64,000 nucleotides of DNA from Cruorifilaria tuberocauda (GCA_013365365.1 JABVXU010000001.1:62001-126000); one strand, 5' to 3'. Positions 27,901 through 42,243 are shown, numbered from the stretch's first letter. Program-made: numbers and translations. The notes: generated from the letters alone by a model not told the origin.

Positions 27901-28441
27901 TATGGAAAATTTTCACTTTTTTATGTTTAGTGAAAAAATATATTTTAATTGGATTTTGTTAATTGGATTTTCTTCAATCATTTACTTCATATATCTCAAT
28001 TTATTTTATTTTTTGCTCTTCTGAATTAGATTTATTTCAATTAATCTCATCAGAAATTCTTTTTTCACTCAGACCATTATAAACAAATACTTTCTTTATT
28101 CCTGCAGTTTGAATGGTCGCTCAATGGTCTTTAAGAGTATCAAATGAAATTATCTTTGCTTACTTATTGAGTTGATTATTTTTCATTTATTTAAACAATT
28201 AATCTAACACGTATTTAAGACTTTAGCAGAGTTAAAGTTTGTTTTTCAATGAAAATTTATTTATAAAAAGAGGGAATGGAAAACATACAACTTGTGCAAG
28301 GAATGTTGCCGTATTTGAGCCATTAATTGCGGTCGCTGTAACGAGACGATCAAAATGCATATGACGGGTCTTCGGTAAATTTTGTTTAGCAATTAGAGCT
28401 ATAAAATCAGCTGGCTTTTCACCAGCTTCTGTAGAACTATC
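24982..28441 (-). CDS. Catalytically dead PTP-domain protein (pseudophosphatase)
   Basis: Seven exons join in phase with no internal stop: 28441-28292, 27191-27012, 26796-26677, 26338-26150, 25850-25684, 25447-25258 and 25050-24982, at least 354 residues. PTP landmarks appear in order: KKNRVPVPLLEKKRV, DYLPATYASF, IIIQAPTKETTVDFWRMIWQ, KCYQYWPL, KPRHVSLFQVTIFHITNWS, then a kept WPD (TWPDLD). The catalytic loop VHCSAGVGRT is replaced by VLQGFAGLNRT: His to Gln, Cys to Gly, Ser to Phe, with only the Arg kept. It therefore cannot form the phosphocysteine, and phosphotyrosine binding or scaffolding is the likely job. C. elegans EGG-3/4/5 are a precedent for essential PTP-like pseudoenzymes. The first exon is missing; a block ending at about 30147 (NFWETPHQK, then GTGAGT) is a weak candidate. 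AATAAA on the minus strand at 24938-24933 follows the stop. Confidence 0.85.
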
Positions 28442-30600
28442 CTATAAATGCATTCTAAATCGGGATGCTGAATAGGCCTAATAAAAAGTCGAGAAAAAGC
28501 AATCAGGAAAATCCATCTGCTTCCATATCATTATCATATAAATTTCAAACGATTCAGGGCTATTAAATAACCACATAAAAAATGTAATACAGGGAAAATT
28601 TACCTCATAATATGGAAATGGAAAATTTCACCAACGCCTTGTTCCCTTTTTACTTCAATTACAGAAACTCAAAAATTCCTAAGAGCGCCCTTGTCTTTTT
28701 AATCATTACTATTCATTCATCAAAATGAAACATCCACGTGGGACTCTACAAAACTATGGCAACTACAATTCATAGCCCTATTTCACTACTCCATTATTAT
28801 TTCAACCTTTTGTGAAATGCTTCTTCTTTGTTTAGCGCCTAATCGGCTAGCCATTATACAATGAACTAGGATAAATGTATCTGTAATGATCTTCTCAATT
28901 TTAAATAATTTTTCTCCTTGCTAAAATAGATTCTTTGCATAATGAATTTGCAAATTTTAGAAATTTACAAATTGTTTAAGTTAACCATCATTTTGCCACT
29001 TATTAATACAATTAATTTTACTAAAAACAATCGATGGAAAATAATACCATTAACACTTAAAAATTTTTTGATGCAATAAACGTACGCCAGTGCATGTTGA
29101 CTAAAAAAGTGATCAAATAGTGGATGAAAGTTAATTTTAGAATTAGGTTAAGGTTATTTCTTAGTCTTCAAATTTAACAAGAACGAGCTAGTGAAGTAAA
29201 ATGCAGAGAAATTTTCCTTCAGAAAATCAAATTGTAGATATTTCAGTTCGAATTAAAAATGAATTATATGACTGTAATTAATTGTTTGCATTGCACTGTA
29301 GCAGAATAAACTTCTTTTTCCACTGTTGTTGGGACTATGGCAACTTTAAGTATCAACTGTTTAAATTATCTTGATTATTTCACGGAATTTAATTATTTAA
29401 TTTAAAGACTGAGTGTATAATTTTTCTTTTTTGTTCTTCCATAGCAAATTATTTTCGAGTTATTTGAAGCGTCTAAAATATGCATTCGATTTTGTCCTAA
29501 TTTAGAAACCATGAAGAAACTGTAAGGAAAATGAATGAAAAATTCAGTTTTTTTAAATCGTCTCTTCGTTTGCTTACTATCTATACATTTTTTCATCATA
29601 TTTGTTCATTTGTCTATCAAATCATCGTTTGTAATATTGTCATAAATGTCCAACACAAGATCACCAGCTTTGAATATATTGTTTGTTTAAATTTGAATAA
29701 TCAATGAGATGCAAATTACTTTATCTTTCGAATTTTTCATGTCTGCGAAAATTCCAATCAGTGATTAAATGTGATAAATCAACAGTTTTTAAGTGACTAC
29801 TAAAGTATTCTGCCAGAGCTGTATTTCTGCCAGGAAGATTTTTAATTTTCAAAAGTTATCTTTGATTTATCTTTGAAATTAAAATTAGCTTAAAAATGAA
29901 AGAGAAAGCAAGCACTTTACTTTTTCCATTATAAACATATAAATGAACAATGAATATTTAATATGCATGGTTTCATTAATTTGCATACTCATTTTCTTTC
30001 CAATAAAAAGTCTTCTCTGAAATGAAAGAGAAGAGGAAAGGGAGACTGGAACTGTCATTATCTCAGAAAATAAGCGAAATTGAACAATGAGATTTCTTGA
30101 TAGCAAAAATATCAATGCAAATTGAAAGAAAAAATAATTACTCACTTTCTGATGAGGCGTTTCCCAGAAGTTCAAAAATTGGTTGACGCTTTCATTGATT
30201 TTTTGTTAGAGCTGAGCAATATTGGGAAAGTAACAACTTCCATCAAATATTAACTAATTACTTAGCAAAGAGAAAAACTTCTTAAGACTAAAAAACATAT
30301 TTCAGTATTTGTTATGCGGAATGAGTAACCTTGTTTTATTTTTCAATTTTCAATTATGCCAGTCTCGAATTATTTTGTGAACCAGATATCTCTATATTAC
30401 TTCGTTCTATAGAATTTTCATATAGTTATTTGATAATTTTATTTAAAAAATTTGCTCATGTTAAGTAATAAAATTGTGCATTTTTGATTTGCTGATTGTT
30501 TTGAGACAAGCTGAATTAATTAATTGAAAAAGCTACTGTTGCTGATGAAAGAAACGTTCCATACAGCGATTATTTAGAAAGGATTACGCTCCAAAAGTAT
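28442..30600. other. Upstream of the pseudophosphatase, no certain gene
   Basis: It should contain the first exon of the minus-strand PTP-like gene. Two donors are candidates (minus strand, at about 28602 and 30147), neither with a convincing start codon. Otherwise AT-rich with random short frames. Confidence 0.35.
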
Positions 30601-30625
30601 TCATTAAATTTCCTCTGTTCTACAG

Positions 30626-31689
<1,064 letters not shown>

Positions 31690-31756
31690 ATAATTTTGAT
31701 TCAATTTATACTCTCTATAAATCATAAATAGAATATAAACAGAGTAATTTTTTTGT

Positions 31757-31762
31757 AATAAA
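31757..31762 (+). terminator. Poly(A) signal of the globin
   Basis: AATAAA, 68 nt past the globin stop. The spacer to the convergent gene ending at 32015 shows nothing else. Confidence 0.6.
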
Positions 31763-32014
31763 ATATTAAAATTGCACATACTACATTCTCAATAATATCT
31801 ATATATCCGCAAGAATAGAAGGAAATAAATAATAGAAATAATTAAAGATTAATTGATCAACACTACAATTTGTCTCAATTTTCGTTTTTATATTCCCATT
31901 TAGGATTGATCAAATTCAAAAGATCTATAAATACACCATTTATTCAGATGTTCTTTATTAATGAACAAAATTAATCACAATCCAATAACGTTTTTGTGTA
32001 TATCACAAGCAGAT

Positions 32015-32816
32015 TCAAAGATTATGTTGCCGTAGCATATCCAAATACATCATTTTTTGTTTTTTTAAACTCTCTTTAAAACTTTCCGGGATGTGATCGA
32101 CATCCGGTAGCACATCATAATCATCCTTTGAATCATTTAATTGTTGCTCGCGTAACTGTAAATACATTTATTTAGGGATTTTTGTTAGATGAAAACTTGA
32201 GCGTAGAATAGAACAATAATACATCACTAAAAATCGATTTCATTAGTCCTGAATATAAGAATGAGATTTGAAGGAAATGCAAAATATTGAAATAGGAAAG
32301 GCGAAACATTCTCTATAAACTGTTTTTATGAGAGAAACATAAGGTAAGCGCAGCCAAATAAATTTGTTTAAATCACTTTCCTATCATTAGAAATCATTGT
32401 AACATTCTGGAGAAATCAAGCTATTTCACGAATTACAGGTAATGTGCTTCAAAATTTCAATTAATTTTGAAGTTATAATTCGTTCTCCTTGCGCTGTCAT
32501 TTCACTTTCATAAACATATTTGCTAACTTTTTTCATTTTACACGTTTTGTTTTTTTACCAGATATTTCATTCTTTTATAGTACACATTTTTATGCCTTTG
32601 AAAATCAAAAAAGAAAACTGCCAAAAAATTACAGAATGAATCGATAATGTGAGGGAATGTAAGGAAAAAGTACTGACAGGAAAGTTGGGAAAGAATTGAA
32701 ACAGTTAATTAAAAAGTAATAAGAACCTCCTTAATTTCATCTGGATTTGGTGGTCTTCCCACAACAGCCACAGTGATGAAAATCAGTAAAATAGAAAGGC
32801 ACAACATTTTTGTCAT
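32015..32816 (-). CDS. Small secreted acidic protein, unrecognised
   Basis: Two exons, 32816-32727 and 32155-32015, encode 76 residues in phase. The N-terminus, MTKMLCLSILLIFITVAVVG, is a textbook signal peptide, with cleavage expected after VVG or GR. The mature part begins RPPNPDEIKELREQQ and is short, charged and Cys-free (KDDYDVLPDVDHIPESFKE), ending MLRQHNL. No dibasic-bounded repeated peptides are present, so it is not an obvious neuropeptide precursor, although KK occurs once. A TTTACAG acceptor sits ten bases upstream of the ATG (AG at 32828-32827), which suggests trans-splicing. AATAAA on the minus strand at 31959-31954 follows the stop by 56 nt. I know no family for it; secretion is the only inference I would make. 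Confidence 0.75.
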
Positions 32817-32830
32817 CGTCCGCTAACTGT

Positions 32831-35800
32831 AAACAAATATTTCTTTCTATAGCCATAGAAAATCAGAGTGAAAACTTAGTGAAATGAAATTTAAAACTTT
32901 GAATCAAAATCTTTCTTAAAAAATTTTTTGCCAATTTGAATTTAACATCTAAGTTCCATTAGAAGGAAAAGAACGATAATTACTTGGGAACAGTCCAAAA
33001 TGATTTATGGAAAGAGCAGAAATGAGGAATTACATGAAAAATTCTGCATTCTGTACATTAACCTTGTTAGATTCGAAGAGTTAAAGCAGACCGGTTTTGG
33101 GTTCACAGCATTTCGATACTTCTGGATAATAATTTATATAAAACTCCAATTTGAAACTAAATTTTAAAAATATTTGAGATCTTAATAAAATTTAATAAAT
33201 TTTACCAGCTACTGCAGAATATCAAATGGTAGATTGTAATATCGTAGTCGAAGGTATGAGGAATTTTAATGATTATTTCATTGAATATTCTATGATAGTA
33301 AGATGATGTAAACTTAAATATTTTTGAAACTATCAAATTTCAAGTCCGAATTTTATATAAATTGTTATGAGTAAGCATCGGAATGTGTTTTGAAACCAAA
33401 ACCGATCTATTTTAGCCCACCGAATCTGGAAGATTCAATCAGCATGAAGCTCTTTAAATAAAGCAAATATTTTGAGAATCTCAATAAAACAAATGCATGC
33501 ATTTTTGATTGACTGCTCTCTATATAAACCGCTCATCTTCCAACTACTTAGCAACAGTGATAACTCCAATTATCATTTATATTACTGATACACAATGCTG
33601 ATAATACAGCTGACAAGTGAAATTTAAATTTCAGTTTCATCTTATTGATAAAATTTGAAAAGATTGCCTGAATCATAAATAAGTTTTGCTGCTGCGATTG
33701 CTGTTACTGCTGTAATAATGTTAAGAAAATGATGGCGAAATGTTGAAAACGGCAAATCGTAACGAATCGTATAGGTCGAGCGAAATTGACGAGCGCATTT
33801 ATAAAACAGCCGATGGGAGCGCTGTTATCATCTCACCTTTTCTTCAGTTAGTAAACGAAATCTTTTCTCCTGACAATCAGCAGCTGCACTAATCAGAAAA
33901 TAAACAACAAACCAGTTCCACTGATCATCAATTCTTTCATTCTGATAATCTACCTATTTGTTGTTTATCCTACGCTTTTTCAAACATTTATTGTTTTAAT
34001 AGTAATAAAGAAGAATAAAATTGCTCAACAATAAGTTACTGTATAACTTAGTAAAGATTTTCTTATAAAACTTCAATTGCTCACATTGGTGTTATTAACG
34101 TGTGGACGTGAAGATGACCCAGGATGAGATTTTTATAACGTATGTATTTTTTATAAGAGTGACCAATTTTTAATGTTTGAAAATTGAAATTTTAAACTTT
34201 TTCCAAATTTTAATCAAAATATGGACAGTTTACATGAACTACTTTATGCAGAAATTGATTTACATCTTCTCTATGCCAAAAGCAAAAGCTGTCTAGGCGT
34301 TTTGAGGCAAGGCAATAACGCCAATATAGAGCAATGAATATACCAGGAAAAAGAATTACCGTTTGAAGAAGAGTGTTCAGTGTTCTTTGATGGATGTAAA
34401 TGAGTACGATCATCGACTTATCTCATGAAATACTTGCACTTTTAGTCAATCAACACAAATGATTCCTTTCACAATCCTTACAGGGACACTTACGATGCTT
34501 TAAATCAATTTATTGAATTGTTTGATCTGAAATGCAGAGAAAGTTCATGAAATTATCAATAATTCACTTCTAATCCATAACTTTTTCGTCAAATCCCAAC
34601 TTATTTACTGCTACGAATCTATTGTGAACTGAATTTTTCATGAATATTGTAAAATGATGATAAAATATTTGCATTTTAATGTGAAAATATTTGAGCAAAT
34701 TGAAAAATATTAAAAGCCTGGTGGAATATGCAATAAACAAAATCAAACATTGAAGCTGAGATTTACGGAAGGCATAAAGCAAGCAATCAATCAGATAACA
34801 CACGCGACTCTTTCATCCGTAAAACATCAGTTTTTACATCATTTCAATAGAAATCTACTATCAATGGTCGAAATAGTGAATGACAAAAACTATCAGTAAA
34901 CTGACAGACAAATATTTTGAACGCTTGATATCAGTGGGATATTCATTCAAATAAAGAAAAAGGCCCAGAGTGCAATTTGTCATCATTTGAAGAAAATTAA
35001 AAAACTTAGTTACAAATAAAAATGGAAAATAAGTAAGAAAATTGAAAATAAATAAATAAATTTGAAACAGAAAAGATGAAGAATGAAAAAGTTGTAAAGA
35101 GTTGCCCTACAGGAAATGAAGGATTGCTGTAATTTCACTTTCACGTGGGAATCTTTTTGATTATGACTTCTATCCACTGCCTGTCATTGTTTTTAGGAAT
35201 GTGGAAGAAAACCAATTAATATTGATTGATTTGAAAATATACTTTAGATGCTCTTGATATGTTATGCCTTTAAAAGTAATCAGTTTTCAATGAATGCAAA
35301 ATTGAGAATTACGTGTTGGCTTCTCCAACAAATTAAATAATAGCTTTACAGAAGAATCTATTTGAGTAAAATAAAATCATTAAAAAGTGCAAAAAAAATT
35401 GAGCGGATTAAATACAGTTAATATTTTCATTAACTCATTCTTTTTTGAGATTAACACAATACGCTATCAAAAAGCGTGAAAAAATTATTTAAGCGAGATA
35501 AAAATATCAAAATTTAATTAAAATAGAGTTGCATGATTCTCTTTTCGACTTCTTTGTTTGTTGCTCTCAGAAATAGACTGAAAAAAAATAACTTTTTTCT
35601 TATGTCATAACAATATTTTATTACATCAAACCAATTCCAAATAATAAATGATATAACTGTTGTCATAATGATAACAAAATTAAACTCTTTAAATTGATAC
35701 TGAGATTTAAAGCAAATTTTACACAAATCTTTCAAGTCATGAAAATAAATTTGGAAAGATAAGAGAAAATTGGAATGTTTCGGAAAATATAAACTGGCTC

Positions 35801-35880
35801 TCTTTCCGAGCAGTCATTTATCTAAATTACAACTTTAACTGATATTATTATCTTAACTAAATGACGCGACTATTAATCAG
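32831..35880. other. Intergenic, no gene seen
   Basis: AT-rich on both strands, with random-looking open frames only. No repeats or RNA genes recognised by eye. Confidence 0.45.
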
Positions 35881-36328
35881 TTAAAATTCTATACTTCGAA
35901 TTTTTTCTGAAAAGCCGTTTTTGACGGCCTTGTTGGAACGAACTCGCAAAATGGAAAAATGTTCTTGCAGCTGAAAGTCTTTGAATCGTCTAGAATGATA
36001 CAATCTTCGCCAGCACTTAATATAGCGTACAGGACAATCAAATTTCACTACTTTATAATCATTGAAGTAATCATAAAAACTTTCATTTGAAGTCTAAATA
36101 AAGAAAAAATGAAAGAAAAAGCTTCATTTTAATTTTTAAGGAAAAAAAAATATTTTGATTAATCGTAAATGTATTTAATGAATATTTGGGAAAAAATCTT
36201 AATTTTAAAATGCCAAATAGCGAAATTTCATGATTACTTTGCCATAGTTCATTAGCGGTTCAACCCAAAACAATCAGCGCTAAAAGCAGTTTTAATGATC
36301 TGCGAAGAGCAAGGCTATATTCCTCCAT
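35881..36328 (-). CDS. Small basic protein with hydrophobic N-terminus, unrecognised
   Basis: Exon 36328-36272 (MEEYSLALRRSLKLLLALI) joins in phase to 36093-35881 (TSNESFYDYFNDYK, then DCPVRYIKCWRRLYHSRRFK, ending in TAA), giving 89 residues. The start has a short positively charged then hydrophobic stretch that could be a signal peptide or anchor. The rest is Arg/Lys-rich with two Cys in a CPVRYIKC spacing. The second exon is convincing: a good TTTATTTAG acceptor, higher GC than the flanks and protein-like composition. The first exon is less sure; its donor GTTTTG is weak, and a second GT three bases from it breaks phase. It lies head to head with the kinase pseudogene starting near 36472. 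I do not recognise it. Confidence 0.5.
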
Positions 36329-36471
36329 CACTTTGTGATAGAAATATTTGATTTTTAGATTGAACTTTCATTAAATTAAAACAGCAGATAAATTTTGGAA
36401 TTTTATGCAATAGGATTGCATCGATTCCTATAATTCAACTAAATAAGCAATAATCATTAAGAATAATTTAG

Positions 36472-39400
36472 AATTGGAATTTGCTGAATGGTATCACGGA
36501 TTGTTGCCACGTAAAGACACAAACATTCTGCTATCTAAACATGGTCAGTTTTTGATTCGGAAAACGGAAATCAATAAAGGAAAAGTATGGTCTCTGATAT
36601 TACATATATTTTTTCAAGTAGACTAAAGATGTTCAATTTTGCTATACCTAACAGCATTCTTCTCCCTTAATTAATGTTTAATAATGTAAATAATCTTAGC
36701 AGCCTAGAAAGAAAAAGCGTGGAAATTAAAAGTAAATGTGATAAAAATGATAGTAAAAATAAAATGACATTTCGGAGATTTCTGTTGGAAAAAAGAATCC
36801 TTACAGTTGATGACGATGAAATTAAATTAAAGGATAGCTGCAAGATTTTTTATCAGACTAATGAATTCAGGACCATCAATTTGTACTATCAGTGAAATGG
36901 AATGATAAGACATTGCATTCCATTATGCGTCAAGCTGATGGAAAAGTTTTTATTGGAAAACATCTATTCCCTTCTATCTCTGAACTAATAAGGTGTCACT
37001 AAGTCTTTATAGAAATATTTGCTTCAAAAAAAGCAGAAAATTGTGTATTTTTTGTCTGTCTAACATAAACATTTGGTCGAAATTTTAGATTATCATTAAA
37101 ATATTCAGATATTAAAAAAATTAATCCGTGTTAGGTTTGTTTGCTTTTATGCAGATATCATTTGCAGATATCAGACACCAAAGATCCAATAACCGATTAT
37201 AAGATTAAAATTTCAAGAGGAGAAATATTGCACGTAGGATTTGATGAATTATTGGGAGAGGGTGCAATGTCCGCTGTTTATAGAGGTATATTTAAAGATG
37301 ATGGGAGAGAAAAAGAGGTAATAAAACTTTCAAAAATATTATCATCTAGAAAAATTTAGTTAAAAATCTCGCATTGAAACTTCTGCAATTGGGAGAAAGA
37401 AACCGATTATGTGAATATAGACTTGATGAAGATAAGGCATAAAAATTATTCAGTTTGGTGTATTTGCTAAACGAAATTTAATGCATATAAAGATTTTCAT
37501 TCGAAAAATGATAATTAAATTAATAAAAAAAGTTTCCTTCAAGATTGCAGTTAAATTACGCAAGGGGCATACGGCAGACTGCAGAACAGATTTGCCGGGA
37601 AGCACGTGTAATACGTAGATTGAAGCATCCAAATATTGTTCGTCTGTACTGTATCGCAATCAGTAAGGTATTGGACAACTATCAAATAACAAACAAAGTA
37701 CAAAAATAACAAAACAATCAGTAAATGGTAATAGAAGAATATAAGCTTAAAGCAGAAATTTTTTTTGAGTAATAAATTTACAATGACTTTATAATTTAAA
37801 TGAAATTTCATTCCACATTCTTAATCACAAGTTAACTTCAATAATGAAATTGTTTAAGGAACCGATAATATTACTAATTGAATTGTTGAAAGATGGAAGT
37901 TTGGATATTTTTCTGGTAACAAAAGCTTCAACGTTAAGCATACGAGAAAAATTTTACTTTTATCTGAGTATAATTTGCATCGGGATTGGAATTCCTCCAT
38001 AACAACGAGGTTATTCATCGCGGCGTTTCAGCAAGGTTTCAAAAATGCAGTCAGTATTTCTGCTAATAATTATTTTTTATTATTACAAACAAATAAATCA
38101 AAAAATTTTTGTAAGCCGTTCACATATTTGAGACTTGCAAATAAAAAACGATAATTTCTCATTCTAGATAATTAATAATAATTACTTAACAATGGAATTT
38201 TTTGGATTTCAATTACATCAAATTATATTTTGAAGCTTAAAAGGAATTTTAAGAAACTGCGTTGTGGAAAATATGTGTGTCAAAATTTCGAACTTTAGTC
38301 TATCACGAGAAATTAGAAAACAAGATGAGATGTACAAGATGACGTGTTTGAAGAAGAATTTACTGATAAGGTTAATATCTAAACGTTGTGGGCTATAATA
38401 ATTATTTAGAAATTATGCAAACTTTTTAGCAGCTTTCTAGTTTATTATATAAGGTTTAAGTCATTATAATCGAAACACTCTGAAAATTAAAAATTGAATA
38501 ATGATTTTTTTGAAATTATGCTAAACCTTTGAAACATAGCTCATTTCACTTCTCAACATCAATTTCTCTGGCTTAATTAGTATATACATTAATAGTTTTG
38601 TTTTTATTCAAAGCTAAGGTTACTCACGAATTTGAAATTTACATTTAATTGATTTCATTTGATATGAATTTGATTTTATTTTCGAAATTATTCCAGTTAT
38701 TGATTTTTCGAAATCGTACATTAAAATTTACAAATAAACATGCAGAGTTAAAAATTTAATGAATAAGTTTATACAATATTTTACTTTTCGACCCATCAAT
38801 AAATATAACAATATCAATAATATTTTGTTAAATGTCTACTAACCATTAAAAGGTCAATTGAACATTCGATAGAGTAATATGTCTACGTATGTTTACATTG
38901 TTATATCGTCAATACTTTTTGGCTTCCTCGTTTTTTTTCCCTTTCAAATCACTTGAAAACTTCGAACAAAACTATTACAACTTGGAGACCATTTTATTTC
39001 TTCAAAATACGATAAATGATTAGAGTAATTGATATTTTTAATAGAAATAGTGAAGAGAAATGAATTTAACCTTTTCTTTTTCAATATAACAAAAACATTC
39101 GCATATTCTATAATCGAACGGATTCGAACGAAACGGACGAACTACTTAAATATAATTTAAAACATGAATAAAAATAATTTATCGTAATGCAGTGAACTGA
39201 GTACAAATTGAGTAATAAGTATTGATTAGCAGAGACAATAAAAAACGCAATATACAACAAAATCAGATGTGTTCAGTTACCGGATATTGCTGTGGGAAAT
39301 GTTTGATCGCTGAAGTTCTTGTTAACGTAAGCATCATTTCAATCGTAGTGAAAATGACATTTTGAAAGCAATAAAAGAATTAAAACAATATTGCTTCATT

Positions 39401-39678
39401 TTAAACGTACATAGAATCGATTACTTAAATAATGGATTTAGGCTTTTTTTAAATAAAAATGCTAAGAAGAATAAAAACGAAACTACTTGTTTATTAATTC
39501 TCGTTGCTAATGAAAAATTTAGGTGAAGGAAGGATACCGAATACCATCGCCCAATGAAATGCCTAAACAAGTGAAGGCTTTACAACGAAACTGCTTCGTA
39601 ATGAGAGTCTCAGAGCGACAGTCGATGGCACAAATTCGAAAGGAAATCGAAATGATTTGTTTACAGTTCCAAGATTAA
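36472..39678 (+). pseudogene. Decayed SH2-tyrosine kinase (FER/SPE-8 type)
   Basis: Pieces in order: SH2 at 36472-36584 (EFAEWYHGLLPRKDTNILL; FLIRKTE) and 36871-36992 (FVLSVKWNDKTLHSIMRQ); kinase N-lobe 37155-37317 (LLGEGAMSAVYRG, a Gly loop); 37544-37667 (IAVKL with the Lys; REARVIRRLKHPNIVRLYC); 37859-38035 (IELLKDGSLDIFL; GLEFLHNNEVIHRG); 38254-38370 (NMCVKISNFSLSRE); about 39250-39312 (YTTKSDVFSYRILLWEMF); 39533-39678 (KEGYRIPSPNEMPKQV...). The layout is that of the short SH2-kinase family expanded in nematodes and mostly sperm-enriched. Two frame changes (near 37580 and 37976), stops at 39313 onward, HRD changed to HRG (38016-38024) and DFG changed to NFS (38291-38299) show loss of catalysis and then of the gene. 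The N-terminal exon before SH2 is not found. AATAAA at 39741-39746 survives. Confidence 0.88.
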
Positions 39679-39917
39679 ATCCTTAATGATAAAATTTCAA
39701 GTCACAATCTAAGTGAAATAGAGCATCATTTGCTTCTTGAAATAAAATCTACAATTTTTAGTTTTATTCGTAGCAGTGCTGTCGATTATAATTTGATGGG
39801 TGACAGCACAACTTAGAATATTGTTTACTAATGAAATGAATCAACAAGTAAAAATTCAAAAATAATCTCAGCTGGAAATTCCCCCACAATTCACCTGTAA
39901 AATAATACCGAAGTGAG

Positions 39918-40154
39918 TCAGAGAAATCCATCCAGGTAATTCAGCAGATAATATCTGCTCGCTAGGATGCTATCGTTGCATTGTGGATCCGTCAATTTCG
40001 ATTCTTTCTGGTACGCACGTTTATGGCAACGCATTTTAATCGCAGAGCAATATGAGCGAACGGATCTTCTGGCTGCAAGATGGATCCGTCTGAGTATCTC
40101 CCGAATTCTCGACTTCACCGAGGCATAAGCGTACGAGCGGTTATTGTGTTGCAT
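39918..40154 (-). CDS. Possible single-exon basic small protein
   Basis: A 78-codon frame starting at an ATG (MQHNNRSYAYASVKSRIREI) and rich in Arg, Ser and Tyr lies in an isolated stretch with visibly more G and C than its flanks, including several GGATCC-like words. No family is recognised, and there is no signal peptide. The composition island may instead be a regulatory element or a leader exon of the alsin gene downstream. Low confidence as a gene. Confidence 0.25.
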   Translation of the reverse strand: MQHNNRSYAYASVKSRIREILRRIHLAARRSVRSYCSAIKMRCHKRAYQKESKLTDPQCNDSILASRYYLLNYLDGFL

Positions 40155-42240
40155 TACATTAATAGCAGTGACCAGCGTGTTATGCGTAATTTATGAAGAG
40201 AAACATGCGGATAAATCAGCCAATAACATATATATAGTCATCATTGCTTCCCTGCGCTTCTCAATTTTACTCACATTAGCTCATCATAAGCCTAACTTAT
40301 GGTCACTCCACATATCTTTTTTCATTTGTCATCTCTCATGTCACATTTATTATAACTGAGCAATTGTATTCTCTTCTTTTCATTGTCATGTAAACCTCTT
40401 ATTTTCTTCATATCTTTATTTTGTATGGATCAATACACTGAATGGAAAGGCGTAATTATGTAAGTCCATTGCATTTTCTTATAGGAATTATACTGATCGA
40501 GAGTAGCACTGTGAAAGAAAAGATAAACATGAGAAGCCATGAAAAGGATAGGTTCATTATCTGTCTTCTTTCATATTTACATTCTGTCGCTTCAAATTCG
40601 CATTCCTTATTGTTTCATTGTTTAATCTTACTTTACTGATATCATTTTATTTGCATAAAACACAATTCGTTATAGGGTTGTTATCAGGTTTGTTGTTTGC
40701 GGTTTTTTAATTTGAGAAATTCCCAAGCAGAAGAAGATATAAGGATAATTGGTATCTGAATGTGTTTCCAGCAGTTGTCATCCGTAATGTCGAATAATGG
40801 CATGGATGTGTTTTATTTTTCCTTTATTATTGCACTTGGAGAATTGTCAGAGACTTCAAATATCAGTCAGATAAAATTTTCAGTTACGATATAGTCATCA
40901 TTATTGGATTTAGCAGATTTCTTTTATTCTTAATTTGTTATAAAATTTCGGTTTTTTTCTTGCTGATTATTATAATTAGTTTTTTGGAATTTATATATGA
41001 AGATGAATTCTTTCTTCTAAATGATGCAGTTTTCATCGCTACTTATCTCTGTTTATCTCGGATTTTGAATTTTAAATAGGAGTCCTATTAGCAGTGTTGG
41101 CAATCAAAATCGAGAAACAGTAGAAGTGTCTGAACACATAGAAGTATGACAGAACATTTCAACATGGATAGTTACAATTTTCTTTCAGTTTAGATTTGTA
41201 TTGTTTTTAAATAATTTGAAGATTTGTAAAATCTGTTTTTAACTTATTCTATTTTCAACTGATTCGAGAGGTAAAACATCAGGAAATTACACGAGACATG
41301 AAAAATGTGATTTTGAAAAAAATGATAATACAAAACTGGTCGCATGAATACATGCTAAGTGATATAAGGCCAAATGCCTGAAAGACTTTTAACAGTAGCA
41401 GTTTGATGTGGTTATATAACGTATATTGATGATAAAAAATTCGTTCCATCATATCCTTTTAAAATTATTCTATCAGTCGATCCGTTTCAGAATTTTTTTA
41501 ACTGAATACTAATTCGACTTTTTAATTTCTTTGTTCCAATACATACTGCGCTGTTTAAATATACTTTTTTCATGGCAAAAGTATAGAAGATAGCTCTATA
41601 AATATTCTTTGTAACGGATTAAAGAAACAAATTGTTGATTATAAGGAAATTCTCGATATTCCACTAGTTTATGTGGGGAAAGTTAATTATCTTCATATCC
41701 ACAATTTTTAAACTTTCAAATATTTCATTTACCTAAGTGTTGACAGTGCAGATAATTGTAAATTTGCCGATTAAATTTGATCAAAAATTGAAGAATTTCC
41801 ATATCGGCGTGGCCTTATGGATTAGACCTTTTTTATTAAGTAATTTCATTCAGTTAATTTTGTATGATTTAATACAGAGTCTTTTTCTCTTTTAAACGAT
41901 GGATATAAAAGATGGAAAAATCTCATAGTCCTTTAAAATATTCAATTATTTAAATATTTAAATTTTTAAAATTAGATATTTAAAACACGGTTGGATGGAA
42001 CAGAAAAAATTAATCGATTTATATTGTGCATTGTTTATACTTATATTGAAGTTTATATATCTTGTCTAATTTTGAATATCTTTGGAGTAAAACTTATCGC
42101 TGTTTTGTATCTTGTCAAAAGATTCCGAAAAAAATTATTTAGTATTTCACTTCATTCTTAAATTTGTGGACTTTTATCGGCTTCATCAATATTAGATTCT
42201 CAAAGACATGAATTTTGATATTTTAATTTATAAGTTAAAT
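40155..42240. other. Upstream region of the alsin gene, no gene seen
   Basis: AT-rich; short frames only. Expected to hold the alsin promoter, but I recognise no specific site. Confidence 0.4.
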
Positions 42241-42243
42241 GTT

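Noticed and set aside
36674..36895. 73-residue frame between the two SH2 exons
   Set aside because: Lies in the SH2 intron; the real second SH2 exon begins at the acceptor ending 36870 in another frame.
39118..39140. GGATTCGAACG resembling a tRNA B-box
   Set aside because: No matching A-box, acceptor stem or TTTT terminator around it.
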